A stretch of 64,000 nucleotides of DNA from Cytobacillus luteolus (GTDB taxonomy: Bacteria; Bacillota; Bacilli; Bacillales; Bacillaceae_L), in the NCBI RefSeq assembly GCF_017873715.1, contig NZ_JAGGKM010000001.1, positions 372,001-436,000 on the forward strand, written 5' to 3'. The first letter of the stretch is position 1, and each line of letters begins with the position of its first letter. Shown here one piece after another: positions 34,162 through 43,703 of the stretch. Below the pieces are notes generated by a model that was not told the origin of the DNA, made no database searches, and saw nothing but the letters and a program-made list of their open reading frames with translations. Both the position numbers and the translations under genes were made by a program.

Positions 34162-35591
34162 GCCTATTAAATCGAATAAAAGAAAAGGAGCAAGAGCGTC
34201 AGGAAAGCGTCTCTCTTGAAACTCCTTCCCCAACTCAACCTGATTACATTCCAAAGAAAGATTTAGTTTCATCATTTAGAGAAAGTAGAAAACAGGAAGT
34301 TCCTAAAAATAGTCCTCGCCAAGAGGTAGTTGACAAACACCAAGAGCTGAAGAATCGTCTACATAAGCAAATCCTTTCAGAATTGAAGGATGATAATGTG
34401 GAAGAAATTATTCCGAAGCTCGATGCAATGGCCATTGAAATTATTAAAGAAGACGAATCCTTTCGTGGGAAAATTGATCGCAAACGAGTCGTCGATGAGC
34501 TTATAAATGATTTAGCAGGATTTGGACCAATCAATCCATTGTTAATGGATGAAAATGTTACTGAGGTAATGGTTAATGGCCCTAATCATGTCTACTGTGA
34601 ACGGAAAGGGAAAATTGAGTTAACTTCGATTAAATTCCGTGATGAAGAGCATGTAATGAATATTATTGAGAAAATTGTGTCACCAATTGGCAGAAGAATT
34701 GATGAGAGCAGCCCGATGGTAGATGCACGTTTACCTGACGGTTCTCGTGTAAATGCAATCATTCCACCACTCGCACTAAACGGCCCAACAATTACAATAA
34801 GAAAGTTTTCCAAGGATCCCTTTCAAGTTGAAGATATGATTAACTTTGGAACATTGACTCACGAAATGGCTGTGTTTCTAGAAGCTTGCGTTAAAGCTAA
34901 ATTAAATGTTTTTGTAAGTGGTGGAACAGGTTCTGGAAAAACAACGACTCTGAATGTTCTTTCAAACTTTATTCCATACGATGAAAGGATCATTACAATA
35001 GAGGATGCAGCCGAGCTTCAGTTAGGACAGGAACACGTTATCTCACTTGAATCTCGTCCACCTAATATCGAAGGCAAAGGGGCAATTACCATCCGTGATT
35101 TGGTTCGAAATTCCTTAAGGATGAGACCTGATCGTATTGTTATTGGTGAGGTACGTGGTGGAGAAGCGTTAGATATGCTTCAGGCAATGAATACTGGACA
35201 TGATGGTTCACTAGCTACTGGTCACTCAAATAGTCCGCGTGATATGATTGCCCGTTTAGAAACAATGGTACTACTCGCTGGAATCGAACTTCCTATTAAA
35301 GCCATTCGTGAGCAGATTGCCGGGGCAGTGGATGTGATTATTCAGCAAGCACGACTCAAGGATGGCTCAAGGAAAATTATTAATATCACAGAAGTACAGG
35401 GACTTGAAGGAGATGTGATTGTTCTACAAGATATCTTCAGCTTCAAGCAAGAAGGTCTAGATGCGGACGGAAAAGTAAAAGGTAAACTTGTTCCAACAGG
35501 TGTACGGCCGAAATTTTACGAGAGGCTTGAAGCTTCAGGAATTCACATTCCTACTAGTGTATTTATTGAAGAGGAGGAATGGGGTGCATGA
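34158..35591 (+). CDS. cpaF: Tad pilus assembly/secretion ATPase CpaF/TadA
   Basis: 477-residue hexameric ATPase of the type II/IV secretion superfamily that powers Flp pilus extension (and, in some systems, retraction). After a variable N-terminal region of about 70 residues come the N-terminal domain (LINDLAGFGPINPLLMDENVTEVMVNGP) and the core: Walker A GGTGSGKTTT (about 256-263), an Asp box ITIEDAAELQL, Walker B RPDRIVIGEVRGGEALDML, and the His box SLATGHSNSP. All catalytic features are present. It overlaps cpaE and tadB by ATGA junctions. Confidence 0.95.
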   Translation: MSLLNRIKEKEQERQESVSLETPSPTQPDYIPKKDLVSSFRESRKQEVPKNSPRQEVVDKHQELKNRLHKQILSELKDDNVEEIIPKLDAMAIEIIKEDESFRGKIDRKRVVDELINDLAGFGPINPLLMDENVTEVMVNGPNHVYCERKGKIELTSIKFRDEEHVMNIIEKIVSPIGRRIDESSPMVDARLPDGSRVNAIIPPLALNGPTITIRKFSKDPFQVEDMINFGTLTHEMAVFLEACVKAKLNVFVSGGTGSGKTTTLNVLSNFIPYDERIITIEDAAELQLGQEHVISLESRPPNIEGKGAITIRDLVRNSLRMRPDRIVIGEVRGGEALDMLQAMNTGHDGSLATGHSNSPRDMIARLETMVLLAGIELPIKAIREQIAGAVDVIIQQARLKDGSRKIINITEVQGLEGDVIVLQDIFSFKQEGLDADGKVKGKLVPTGVRPKFYERLEASGIHIPTSVFIEEEEWGA

Positions 35592-36550
35592 AATGGTTTG
35601 TCTTAATTCTCTTTCTATTTAGTGCATTTCTGTTTTTTACAGCCATTCTCCAGTTTCTCTTTATTAGAGATAAAAGTTTAGAAAAAAGAATGAAAAGATA
35701 TTTAGCCGTTAGTGAGAAAAAAGGCTTTGACCGTAAAAAGTTTAATCTTATTGTGCAAATGCAGCTCACAAAGCAAAGAATTCGAAAACAAGTTTTAACG
35801 AAGGAAAAGAACTCAAAGCTTGAAATCATGCTTAATCGTGCAGGTCTACAATTAAGGCCAGAAGAGTATGTGATTTTTCAATGGATAAGCACAGCATTAA
35901 CGGGCGGAATTCTCTATTTAGCTTCAGAAAATCCCTTCTTTTTATTCCTTGGGGCATTAATCGGATTCATGCTTCCTAAATGGTATGTGAAGAAAAAACA
36001 AAGAGAACGAATGACAAAGTTTAATGAAGGGCTACCAGATATGCTTACAACTGTAGTAGGTTCACTTCGAGCAGGATTTAGTTTTCCACAAGCCTTAAAG
36101 GCTGTGGCGGAAGAGGCGCAGTCGCCAATAAAAGAAGAGATAGAACATGTACTAAAGGAAATGCAATATGGTAGTAGTATCGAAGATTCATTGAATGAAT
36201 TAAAAGAAAGAATGCCTAGCGAGGATTTGGATTTAATGATTCAAGCCATTCTTATTCAAAGACAAGTTGGTGGTAATTTAGCTACGGTACTAGATAAGAT
36301 TGTTGAAACCATTCGTGATCGAACGAAGATTCAAAGGCAAGTTGTAACATTAACTGCTCAAGGTAGGCTTTCTGGGATTGTTATTGGTCTTTTACCTATT
36401 GCTCTTGGACTCTTTATTTATCTTATTGAACCTGAATATATAGGAACTTTATTCACCAGTCCAATAGGATTAATATTAATTACCGTAGGTGCGATTTCTG
36501 GAACAATTGGTTTCATGTTTATTCGGAAACTCACAACAATCGAGGTGTAG
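35588..36550 (+). CDS. tadB: Type II secretion F domain protein TadB
   Basis: 320-residue inner-membrane platform protein with a T2SSF (GspF-like) domain. It has an N-terminal helix (WFVLILFLFSAFLFFTAILQFLF), a second helix pair around residues 95-135, the cytoplasmic domain FNEGLPDMLTTVVGSLRAGFSFPQALKAVAEE, which is the family signature, and two C-terminal helices. I take the ATG at 35588, which overlaps the cpaF stop. An ATG at 35579 sits only one base after the GAGGAGG site. Confidence 0.92.
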   Translation: MKWFVLILFLFSAFLFFTAILQFLFIRDKSLEKRMKRYLAVSEKKGFDRKKFNLIVQMQLTKQRIRKQVLTKEKNSKLEIMLNRAGLQLRPEEYVIFQWISTALTGGILYLASENPFFLFLGALIGFMLPKWYVKKKQRERMTKFNEGLPDMLTTVVGSLRAGFSFPQALKAVAEEAQSPIKEEIEHVLKEMQYGSSIEDSLNELKERMPSEDLDLMIQAILIQRQVGGNLATVLDKIVETIRDRTKIQRQVVTLTAQGRLSGIVIGLLPIALGLFIYLIEPEYIGTLFTSPIGLILITVGAISGTIGFMFIRKLTTIEV

Positions 36551-36553
36551 CCT

Positions 36554-37474
36554 ATGATGTATGTAACTTTCTTTTTAATGATTAGCCTCATTGTGTACGG
36601 CTTATTAACGATAAAAGCAGAAAAATCTAAGCTTGTAGAAAAGCGGCTATCAATATTAAAAAATGAACAACAAGAACAGGGAGTACTAGAAACTGCGAAA
36701 GAGAAAAAAGAGCGTAAATTTTATGAGCGAATTTTGTTGCCTCTATGGAAAGAGTTCAAACGTAGCTTTAAGCGAAAAATGCCAGGTGAAAAGGAAGCAA
36801 AGCTAGAAATTAAGCTGTTACAAGCAGGTAATCCATTCGGTATGACATCTGTTGAATATCGCTTAATACAAATTAGTTTATTCATTTTATTACCGTTTTT
36901 GTTTGGAAGCTATGGGGTGTTATTGAATAGCAATCTGGCAGTTGTTTTTCTTTTTGGGCTTGTTGGTGTACTGATAGCTATAGGATTGCCGAGATACTAT
37001 ATTAATCTAAAAATAAAAAAGAGAAATCAACTAGCATTACGTGAACTTCCTGATGTATTAGATTTATTAACTGTAAGTCTAGAAGCCGGTCTAGGTTTTG
37101 ACTCAGCATTAAGTAAGCTAGTTTCAAAGAAAGACGGTATTCTCCCTTCGGAATTTCATCGCTGTCTTGAGGAAATTAGGCTTGGTAAAACAAGAAGAGA
37201 AGCACTTTCAGGTATTCGGGAACGCCTTGTTATTGATGAGGTAAGAGCGCTAATAAGTAGTATTTTGCAAGCTGAGAAGTTGGGTATAGGAATGGTTCAG
37301 GTTCTTCGTGTTCAATCAAATGAGGTCCGTGACCGTAGAAAGCAACGAGCTGAGGAGGAAGCAATGAAGGCTCCAATTAAAATGCTATTTCCACTCGTTC
37401 TATTTATCTTCCCTAGTATATTCATCGTATTATTAGGGCCAGCAGTTATCCAGTTTATGGATGCATTCAAGTAG
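36554..37474 (+). CDS. tadC: Type II secretion F domain protein TadC
   Basis: 306-residue paralogue of TadB with the same T2SSF topology. The cytoplasmic LRELPDVLDLLTVSLEAGLGFDSALSKLV segment is the TadC signature (L-P-D-x-L-D-L-L-x-x-x-x-E-A-G-L). The N-terminus is a single helix followed by a charged linker, and two helices close the C-terminus. It forms the membrane platform with TadB on which CpaF acts. It is the last gene of the operon, 3 nt after tadB and followed by a terminator. Confidence 0.93.
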   Translation: MMYVTFFLMISLIVYGLLTIKAEKSKLVEKRLSILKNEQQEQGVLETAKEKKERKFYERILLPLWKEFKRSFKRKMPGEKEAKLEIKLLQAGNPFGMTSVEYRLIQISLFILLPFLFGSYGVLLNSNLAVVFLFGLVGVLIAIGLPRYYINLKIKKRNQLALRELPDVLDLLTVSLEAGLGFDSALSKLVSKKDGILPSEFHRCLEEIRLGKTRREALSGIRERLVIDEVRALISSILQAEKLGIGMVQVLRVQSNEVRDRRKQRAEEEAMKAPIKMLFPLVLFIFPSIFIVLLGPAVIQFMDAFK

Positions 37475-37500
37475 AGGCAAACTGATGCCTCTATTTTTTT
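37472..37500 (+). terminator. Terminator of the Tad operon
   Basis: An 8-bp TAGAGGCA/TGCCTCTA stem (37472-37479 with 37486-37493) and seven T. It starts in the tadC stop codon. Confidence 0.92.
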
Positions 37501-37556
37501 ATGTTTTGAATCGGAGTATAATCAGATTATATTAAGCTATTTTGAGGTGATTAGGG

Positions 37557-38462
37557 ATGAGGTTTGTTACAGCGCAAAAAGGAGAGCAAACAATCATAGG
37601 GATTATGATTCAAGATGGAAGTAAAGTACTAGATTTACACGAAGCTGAAAAAGCTATGAACAGTCATTCAACTTTGCCAAGGACAATGAATGAATGTTTA
37701 GATTTGGGAGACTTATTCATCGAAAAGGTCAGTGCAATTGAAGAATGGGCAAGTGGACATAACGATGGTGATTATATTATAGAATTAGCAGAGGTTGTGT
37801 TAAAAGCACCAATACCAAGGCCTCGTAAAAATGTATTTTGTGTAGGTAAAAACTATGCAGACCATGCGATTGAAATGGGTAGTGCTGCAGATATTCCAGA
37901 ACATGTGATGTTATTTTCAAAAGCTCCTACCTCAGTTGTAGGAACTGAAGAAACCATCTTACACCATGATCATGTCACCAGACAGTTAGATTATGAGGGA
38001 GAGCTTGCAGTCATTATCGGAAAAAAAGGTAAACGAATAGCTGAAGAAGACGCATTTGATTATGTATTCGGCTATACCATTCTTAATGACATTACTGCAA
38101 GAGACCTGCAGGATAAACACAAGCAGTTCCTATTAGGAAAGAGTCTTGATACCTCTTGTCCAATGGGACCGTATATTGCCCACAAGTCTATCATTCCAAA
38201 TCCAGCAAACTTGCGTATTGAAACAAAGGTCAATGGAGAAGTAAGACAATCAGGGAACACCGACCAGTTTATCTTTTCAATTGAGAAGATCATATCGGTT
38301 ATTTCCCAAGGTACAACCCTTGAACCAGGGGATATCATTGCAACAGGAACACCAGCAGGAGTAGGCAAAGGTTTTAAACCTCCACGTTTTTTGAATAAGG
38401 GGGATGAGATTGAGATTAGTGTTGAAGGGCTTGGGACGTTAAAAAATACCATTGAACAATAA
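37557..38462 (+). CDS. yisK: Fumarylacetoacetate hydrolase family protein YisK
   Basis: 301 residues: an N-terminal cap of about 85 residues and a FAH fold. RKNVFCVGKNYADHAIEMG opens the catalytic domain. The metal ligands are Glu147, Glu149 (DYEGELAVIIG) and Asp178 (LNDITARDLQ), each one position before the B. subtilis YisK ligands Glu148, Glu150 and Asp179. GDIIATGTPAGVGKG is the conserved C-terminal loop. In B. subtilis YisK has oxaloacetate decarboxylase activity and associates with the Mbl cell-shape system, and I infer the same here. Synteny with yisL supports the name. GAGGTG precedes the ATG. Confidence 0.92.
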   Translation: MRFVTAQKGEQTIIGIMIQDGSKVLDLHEAEKAMNSHSTLPRTMNECLDLGDLFIEKVSAIEEWASGHNDGDYIIELAEVVLKAPIPRPRKNVFCVGKNYADHAIEMGSAADIPEHVMLFSKAPTSVVGTEETILHHDHVTRQLDYEGELAVIIGKKGKRIAEEDAFDYVFGYTILNDITARDLQDKHKQFLLGKSLDTSCPMGPYIAHKSIIPNPANLRIETKVNGEVRQSGNTDQFIFSIEKIISVISQGTTLEPGDIIATGTPAGVGKGFKPPRFLNKGDEIEISVEGLGTLKNTIEQ

Positions 38463-38514
38463 TAATTGTTTGTGGAGGTGTTTAATTTAGGAAGATATGC
38501 CTTATATAAAGCAA

Positions 38515-38712
38515 AGAGTGGATTGGAGCGGAGGGCACTTGACTCCTGCGGGAAGTAGAGGAAAGGTCGAGACCCCACAAGCACATGCGCCGAAGAGGCT
38601 CGACTTCCTCCCCGATGGGGATTCGCCCTTGAAAAAGCCGGCAGTTGGGCTTTTTCATAATTCCCCGCGGAAAGCAAGTGCCCGCAGCGGAAAGGAACGG
38701 TCTAGATTCAAA
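38515..38712. repeat. Bacillaceae interspersed palindromic element, copy 1 (with nested insert)
   Basis: About 195 nt downstream of yisK, GC-rich compared with its surroundings. Outer arms GGGCACTTG (about 38533-38541) and CAAGTGCCC (about 38675-38683) are perfect complements. Inside, TCGAG/CTCGA flank an ACCCCACA...GCGCCGA core. A nested segment (about 38611-38665) carries its own GAAAAAGCC/GGCTTTTTC hairpin. Related copies lie at 47810 and 48078. No ORF in it looks coding. I do not know a formal name for the family. Confidence 0.85.
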
Positions 38713-38735
38713 TTGAACACTAAAAAGATAAAATA

Positions 38736-38776
38736 AAAAAGACTAACTCCTCATCAAATCAGGAGTTAGTCTTTTT
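38736..38776. terminator. Bidirectional terminator between yisK side and rocD
   Basis: A 16-bp stem (38736-38751 with 38761-38776), A-rich at its start and T-rich at its end. It ends the minus-strand rocD transcript and any plus-strand read-through. Confidence 0.93.
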
Positions 38777-38782
38777 AAAAAT

Positions 38783-39973
38783 TTAGCTAAGTACTTTCTT
38801 CACTTTATCAATGGCCCAATCCAAATCCTCTTTTGAAATCACTAGAGGAGGAGCAAAGCGAATAACTGTCTCGTGTGTTTCTTTACATAATAATCCTTCT
38901 TCTTTAAGCTTCTCACAATAAGGACGAGCAGCTTCTGTCAGTTCTACTCCAATAAATAGACCACGGCCGCGAACCTCTTTAATAACCGGATTATTAATTT
39001 CTTTTAGTTTTTCTTGCATGTAATTTCCAAGCTCAAATGAACGTTCATGAAGCTTCTCATCGATTAAAACATCAAGTGCAGCAATAGATACAGCACAAGC
39101 AAGTGGATTTCCACCGAAAGTTGAACCATGTGATCCTGGATTAAATACACCTAAAACACTTTTATCTGCTGCTACACATGAGATTGGGAAAACCCCTCCA
39201 CCTAGGGCTTTACCTAGAATGTACATATCAGGATCAACATTTTCCCATTCGCAAGCAAACATTTTTCCTGAACGGCCTAGTCCAGCTTGGATTTCGTCGG
39301 CGATAAATAACACATTTTCTGCTTTACAAACGTCAAATGCTTCTTTTAAATAACCTTCTCGAGGAATATTAATGCCAGCCTCACCTTGAATTGGCTCAAA
39401 GATAAATGCAGCTGTATTAGGTGTGATAGCAGCTTTTAAAGCCTCGATATCACCATAAGGAATTACTTTAATCCCTGGAAGCATTGGGCCAAATCCACGT
39501 TTGTATTCTTCACTTGAAGACATAGAAACCGCTGCCATAGTACGTCCATGGAAATTATCCTCACACACGATGATTTCTGCTTGATTATCGGCAACACCTT
39601 TTACATCATATGCCCAGCGACGAGCCGTTTTAACAGCTGTTTCAACCGCTTCAGCACCAGTATTCATCGGAAGAACCATGTCTTTACCAGTAAGCTTTGA
39701 TACAATTTCATACCATGGACCTAATTGGTCATTGTGAAATGCACGTGATGTTAAAGTAATTTTATCAGCTTGATCTTTTAATGCCTGAATAATTTTAGGA
39801 TGACGGTGCCCTTGGTTTACAGCAGAATATGCACTAAGCATATCCATATATTTATTACCTTCTGGATCTTCAACCCATACACCTTCTGCTTTTGAAATAA
39901 CAATTGGCAGTGGGTGATAGTTATTTGCACCATATTGTTCAGTTAATGATATAAGTTCTTTTGTTTTTCCCAA
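38783..39973 (-). CDS. rocD: Ornithine--oxo-acid transaminase
   Basis: PLP-dependent class III aminotransferase that converts ornithine plus 2-oxoglutarate to glutamate semialdehyde plus glutamate, in arginine catabolism. [13 protein letters not shown] and [16 protein letters not shown] near the N-terminus are specific to ornithine aminotransferase. The PLP lysine is Lys255 in ILGKALGGG, with DEIQAGLGR (Asp ligand of PLP) before it and [13 protein letters not shown] after. I choose the TTG at 39973 (396 residues; GGAAGGGG eight bases upstream) over the ATG at 39991, which lies in that site. No rocE/F genes are near. No sigma-54-type promoter is evident upstream. Confidence 0.95.
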   Translation of the reverse strand: MGKTKELISLTEQYGANNYHPLPIVISKAEGVWVEDPEGNKYMDMLSAYSAVNQGHRHPKIIQALKDQADKITLTSRAFHNDQLGPWYEIVSKLTGKDMVLPMNTGAEAVETAVKTARRWAYDVKGVADNQAEIIVCEDNFHGRTMAAVSMSSSEEYKRGFGPMLPGIKVIPYGDIEALKAAITPNTAAFIFEPIQGEAGINIPREGYLKEAFDVCKAENVLFIADEIQAGLGRSGKMFACEWENVDPDMYILGKALGGGVFPISCVAADKSVLGVFNPGSHGSTFGGNPLACAVSIAALDVLIDEKLHERSFELGNYMQEKLKEINNPVIKEVRGRGLFIGVELTEAARPYCEKLKEEGLLCKETHETVIRFAPPLVISKEDLDWAIDKVKKVLS

Positions 39974-40266
39974 GTTAAGTACCCCTTCCATACAATATAA
40001 AATATGTCCTCTTATACAATAGCCTACTCTTTATAATGAATCAACTTCTCTGCTGTGTTTTTGACGATTATGTGAAATCTTTTAAAAAGATCAGTGACAT
40101 TATCAATTAACCTATTTTTATTTTTACTGTTTACTAAGGTAGTAATAGGGTTTACCAGCTTTTCCACTCGATAAACTTCAGTAATATCAAATTTCTCGTT
40201 TTTATAAAAACATGGTATTATGAGATTGTTGAAAAAGGTTGTTTTATATTAGAAGGAGGTATACTC

Positions 40267-40623
40267 ATGACACATGCACATATTACAGCTTGGGTTATTG
40301 CCCTTATCCTATTCTTTGTTGCTGTTTCTATGCAAAAAGGTGCAAAATCAAAGTCACAAAAAATCGTACACATGACATTGCGTTTATTCTACATTCTGAT
40401 TATCGTGACAGGTGCTATTTTATTAATTGGTCTAAGCTCAATCTCATTAATGTACGTTCTAAAGGTTCTTGCTGGTATTTGGGTAATTGGAATGCTAGAA
40501 ATGATTCTTGTACGTGGATCAAAAGGGAAATCTACCGGAATGTTCTGGGGACAACTTATTGTTGCGCTTGTTGTAACAATCTATTTAGGGTTAAAGCTAC
40601 CAATCGGATTTATGCTATTTTAA
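40267..40623 (+). CDS. yisL: YisL family (DUF1516) membrane protein
   Basis: 118 residues with four membrane helices. The N-terminal [18 protein letters not shown] and the later [17 protein letters not shown] are characteristic of YisL/DUF1516. AAGGAGG precedes the ATG at 40267. Function is unknown. Presence of yisK and asnO nearby is the same as in B. subtilis. In the 293 nt upstream I see no feature I can support beyond the divergent rocD start region. Confidence 0.9.
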   Translation: MTHAHITAWVIALILFFVAVSMQKGAKSKSQKIVHMTLRLFYILIIVTGAILLIGLSSISLMYVLKVLAGIWVIGMLEMILVRGSKGKSTGMFWGQLIVALVVTIYLGLKLPIGFMLF

Positions 40624-40650
40624 AAGTCGCTTATTCAAGCGGCTTTTTTC
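40622..40650 (+). terminator. Rho-independent terminator after yisL
   Basis: A stem AAAAGTCGCTT/AAGCGGCTTTT around a 4-nt loop (ATTC), with a T run. It starts in the yisL stop codon. Confidence 0.92.
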
Positions 40651-40754
40651 TATTTTTTCAATACCTAAAACCATAAGATTATGATATCTTTATAGATAGA
40701 TTACTGTCGAATTTTGAATTAATACGTTTTTGAGAGTGTGGTGTGAGATTATAG

Positions 40755-43655
40755 ATGAAAACCTATACTATGAACTGTGTGGATCCATCTGATATAGAAG
40801 CGTTTGTTAATACCAACAATCTAGTAAATGAAAAGAATATACTTGTTCAGGCATTCTCTGGAGTTCTGGATGAAACATACATAGTAAATATCCAAAAGCA
40901 ATTAGCAAAATCTCTCCCACAAGCTATATTAATAGGCACAACAACTGATGGTGAAATCAAGGATGGAGAGATTTTTGCAAAAACAATCACTCTTTCTTTC
41001 ACCGTATTTTCTAGTACAATTTTAACACCAACAATACTTCCTTTTGAGGACACTGAAAATAGTTTTATAATGGGAGAACAGCTCATAATCAACACGTATA
41101 ATGCTGATACAAAAGCTATCATTATTTTTGCAGGTGGCTTTAACATTGACTTAGAGGAAATGTTTAAAGGAGTCAATTCTGTGCAACATAAAGCGGTTGT
41201 ATCGGGTGGATTAGCTGCAGATAATGGTGATTTTAACAATACGTTTGTCTTTGATAATCATAGAATCCTAAAAGATGGAGTAGTTGCAGTAGGGCTATGT
41301 AATAAAAACCTGATCGTAAACACATTATCAAATAGTGATTGGAAGAAAACAGGCCGACCTTTTATGATTACAAAGGCGACAGGAAATCGTTTATATGAGC
41401 TGGATTATAAACCTCCAATTTCAATTATGAAGAAATATTTAGGTCAGGAATTTACCATGCAATTGCCACAATCAGGGGCTGAGTTTCCGTTCATGGTCGA
41501 GAGAAAAGGAAAGGATGTTTCTCTATTTGTCACAAATGTATTTGATGATGGATCAATTGAACTAAGTGGGAAGGTTAGTGAGAATGAAAAACTTTTTTTC
41601 TCTTTTGCCAATGTCCCAGTAATTATTGACAATTCTATAAAAGAGATGAAACGGTTAAGCAAAAAGCCAATAGAGTCCATTTTCATTTATGACTGTATGG
41701 CTAGAAAAAGATATTTTCATTCTTTTGTAAAAAAAGAAATACAGGTACTACAACAAATAGCTCAAACGAGTGGTTTCTTCTCCTATGGAGAATTTTCTAA
41801 AGTGGATGATGAATCTAAGCTTGTTGCATATTCTCTAACCCTACTTGCGTTGTCTGAATCAACAGATCTTCCTAACAATCCAACAATTGAAATTGATTAT
41901 ACTGTCCCAAATGAAACACAGTCATTAATTGCTTTATCCAACCTAATTTATGCTTCCTCTAAAGATATTGATCTATTGTATCAAAACTATGAGGAGTCTG
42001 AGCAAAGGTATAAATCACTTTTTGAACATAACACAGATATCGTTTATTCAACTGATTTGCAAGGAAGGTTCACAAGTGTAAATGGAGCCTTTAGTAAAGT
42101 CTTTGGTTATAAAGAAGAAGAGTTATTATATAAAAACTCATTAAAGTATATTAATGAAAATGATATTCCAAGAGTAAGAATGCATTTTAATCGAGTGTTA
42201 AAAGGGAAAGAACAGTATTATAATCTTGAAATTCCAACGAAGTATGGAGATACATTACTTTTTCAAATAAAAAACATTCCAATTGTAATTAATGGTAAAA
42301 AAGTCGGGATTTATGGAATTGGGCGAGATATTACTGAACAGAAAAAGGCCGAAGAGAAAATTGCCTATCTAGCCTTCTATGACACGGAAACGGGACTACC
42401 AAACAGGCTGAAATTTAAAGAACAACTCGAAGATTATATAGTGTGGGCAAAGAGAAAAAAGAAGAAGCTTGCTATATTATTTATAGATCTAGATCGCTTT
42501 AAGATTATTAATGATTCTCTAGGACACTATCAGGGAGATTTAATCTTAAAACAAGTCATTGAAAGAGTGAAAAAAGTCTTGCCTTCTAGAAGTTATTTAG
42601 GAAGATTCGAAGGTGATAAGTTTACCTTGGTGCTATCCAAAAATGTCGACATTGATCATGTCATTGATATTGGGCAAAAAATTCTACAAGAAATTGGGAA
42701 ACCTATCCTCTATGAAGAGCAAGAGTTTTTTATCACAGCAAGTATTGGTGTAAGTATGTATCCAAATGATGATAAGCATGAGGACTATCTTCTAAAACAT
42801 GCTGATACAGCTATGAATCTTGCAAAGCATCATGGTGGAAATAAACTTAAATTTTATTCAACAGAAATGAATACAGAAGCACTCTATCGCCTCGAATTAG
42901 AAAGCTATTTGCGAAAGGCACTAGAGAAAAATGAATTTCATTTATGCTATCAACCACTTATCAGTTTAGCTACCGGTAAGATATATGGCAGTGAGGCACT
43001 TATACGTTGGAATCATCCAAAATTAGGGTTAGTATCTCCAGGAGACTTCATCCCTTTAGCAGAGGAAACGGGACTCATTCAAGATATAGGTAAATGGGTA
43101 ATGCTAACAGCATGTAAACAGAACAAGAAATGGCATGAGATGGGTTATAAAGACTTAACGATCTCGGTCAATGTTTCTGCTAACCAATTTCAGCAAATGG
43201 GGTTCGTTGCTGAAGTTAAAGAGGCGATTGCCCAATCAGGGTTAGATCCGAGATATTTAAATATAGAACTAACGGAAAGTGTTATGCTGAGAAATATTAG
43301 CTATAGTATTATGGCGATGAAAGACCTACAAAACATGGGTGTGAAAGTATCTATTGATGACTTTGGAACAGGCTATTCTTCATTAAGCTATCTCAAGAAT
43401 TTGCCTTTTAACACATTAAAGATTGACCGCTCTTTTATCAATAATATCCATTCAAGTAATTCAGAGATTGCGATTGTAAAGGCAATTATCACAATGGGAC
43501 ATGGATTAGCAGTTAAGGTTGTTGCAGAAGGAGTCGAGACAGAGGAGCAAATTAAGTTATTAAAAGAGCTTGAATGCCATTATGCCCAAGGTTTCTTTAT
43601 AAATAAGCCATTATCTAGCAAGGACTTTGAAAAAGGACTTGTAAATCAAGGGTGA
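40755..43655 (+). CDS. FIST-PAS-GGDEF-EAL cyclic di-GMP signalling protein
   Basis: A 966-residue multidomain cytoplasmic protein. Order: FIST_N and FIST_C ligand-sensing region (about 1-385), PAS domain (about 419-535, FEHNTDIVYSTDLQGRFTSVNGAFSKVFGY), GGDEF domain (about 540-705) and EAL domain (about 720-960). The GGDEF active loop is degenerate, EGDKF at 619-623, so cyclase activity is doubtful and the domain may instead bind GTP as a regulator. The EAL domain looks active: EAL (747-749) with IRWNHP, ELTESVMLRN, DDFGTGYSSLSYLKNLPF, KIDRSFI and VVAEGVET are all kept. It is probably a sensory c-di-GMP phosphodiesterase. It lies 3.3 kb beyond the c-di-GMP-controlled Tad operon, a suggestive link. 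No membrane segments. Confidence 0.92.
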   Translation: MKTYTMNCVDPSDIEAFVNTNNLVNEKNILVQAFSGVLDETYIVNIQKQLAKSLPQAILIGTTTDGEIKDGEIFAKTITLSFTVFSSTILTPTILPFEDTENSFIMGEQLIINTYNADTKAIIIFAGGFNIDLEEMFKGVNSVQHKAVVSGGLAADNGDFNNTFVFDNHRILKDGVVAVGLCNKNLIVNTLSNSDWKKTGRPFMITKATGNRLYELDYKPPISIMKKYLGQEFTMQLPQSGAEFPFMVERKGKDVSLFVTNVFDDGSIELSGKVSENEKLFFSFANVPVIIDNSIKEMKRLSKKPIESIFIYDCMARKRYFHSFVKKEIQVLQQIAQTSGFFSYGEFSKVDDESKLVAYSLTLLALSESTDLPNNPTIEIDYTVPNETQSLIALSNLIYASSKDIDLLYQNYEESEQRYKSLFEHNTDIVYSTDLQGRFTSVNGAFSKVFGYKEEELLYKNSLKYINENDIPRVRMHFNRVLKGKEQYYNLEIPTKYGDTLLFQIKNIPIVINGKKVGIYGIGRDITEQKKAEEKIAYLAFYDTETGLPNRLKFKEQLEDYIVWAKRKKKKLAILFIDLDRFKIINDSLGHYQGDLILKQVIERVKKVLPSRSYLGRFEGDKFTLVLSKNVDIDHVIDIGQKILQEIGKPILYEEQEFFITASIGVSMYPNDDKHEDYLLKHADTAMNLAKHHGGNKLKFYSTEMNTEALYRLELESYLRKALEKNEFHLCYQPLISLATGKIYGSEALIRWNHPKLGLVSPGDFIPLAEETGLIQDIGKWVMLTACKQNKKWHEMGYKDLTISVNVSANQFQQMGFVAEVKEAIAQSGLDPRYLNIELTESVMLRNISYSIMAMKDLQNMGVKVSIDDFGTGYSSLSYLKNLPFNTLKIDRSFINNIHSSNSEIAIVKAIITMGHGLAVKVVAEGVETEEQIKLLKELECHYAQGFFINKPLSSKDFEKGLVNQG

Positions 43656-43662
43656 AAATTAG

Positions 43663-43699
43663 AAAGAGCTGTCAGTCTTTTGTAGACGACAGCTCTTTT
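43663..43699. terminator. Bidirectional terminator between the GGDEF-EAL gene and yisN-like gene
   Basis: An 11-bp AAAGAGCTGTC/GACAGCTCTTT stem (43663-43673 with 43688-43698), extended inside by AGTC/GAC pairing. Confidence 0.88.
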
Positions 43700-43703
43700 G
43701 AGT

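Noticed and set aside
38072-38736. Overlapping ORFs on both strands through yisK's end and the palindromic element
   Set aside because: They cover yisK in another frame or translate the repeat; no ribosome-binding site and repeat-driven composition.
40239-40676. 145-residue plus-strand ORF overlapping yisL
   Set aside because: It is the out-of-frame shadow of yisL. The yisL frame has the ribosome-binding site, membrane helices and family pattern.
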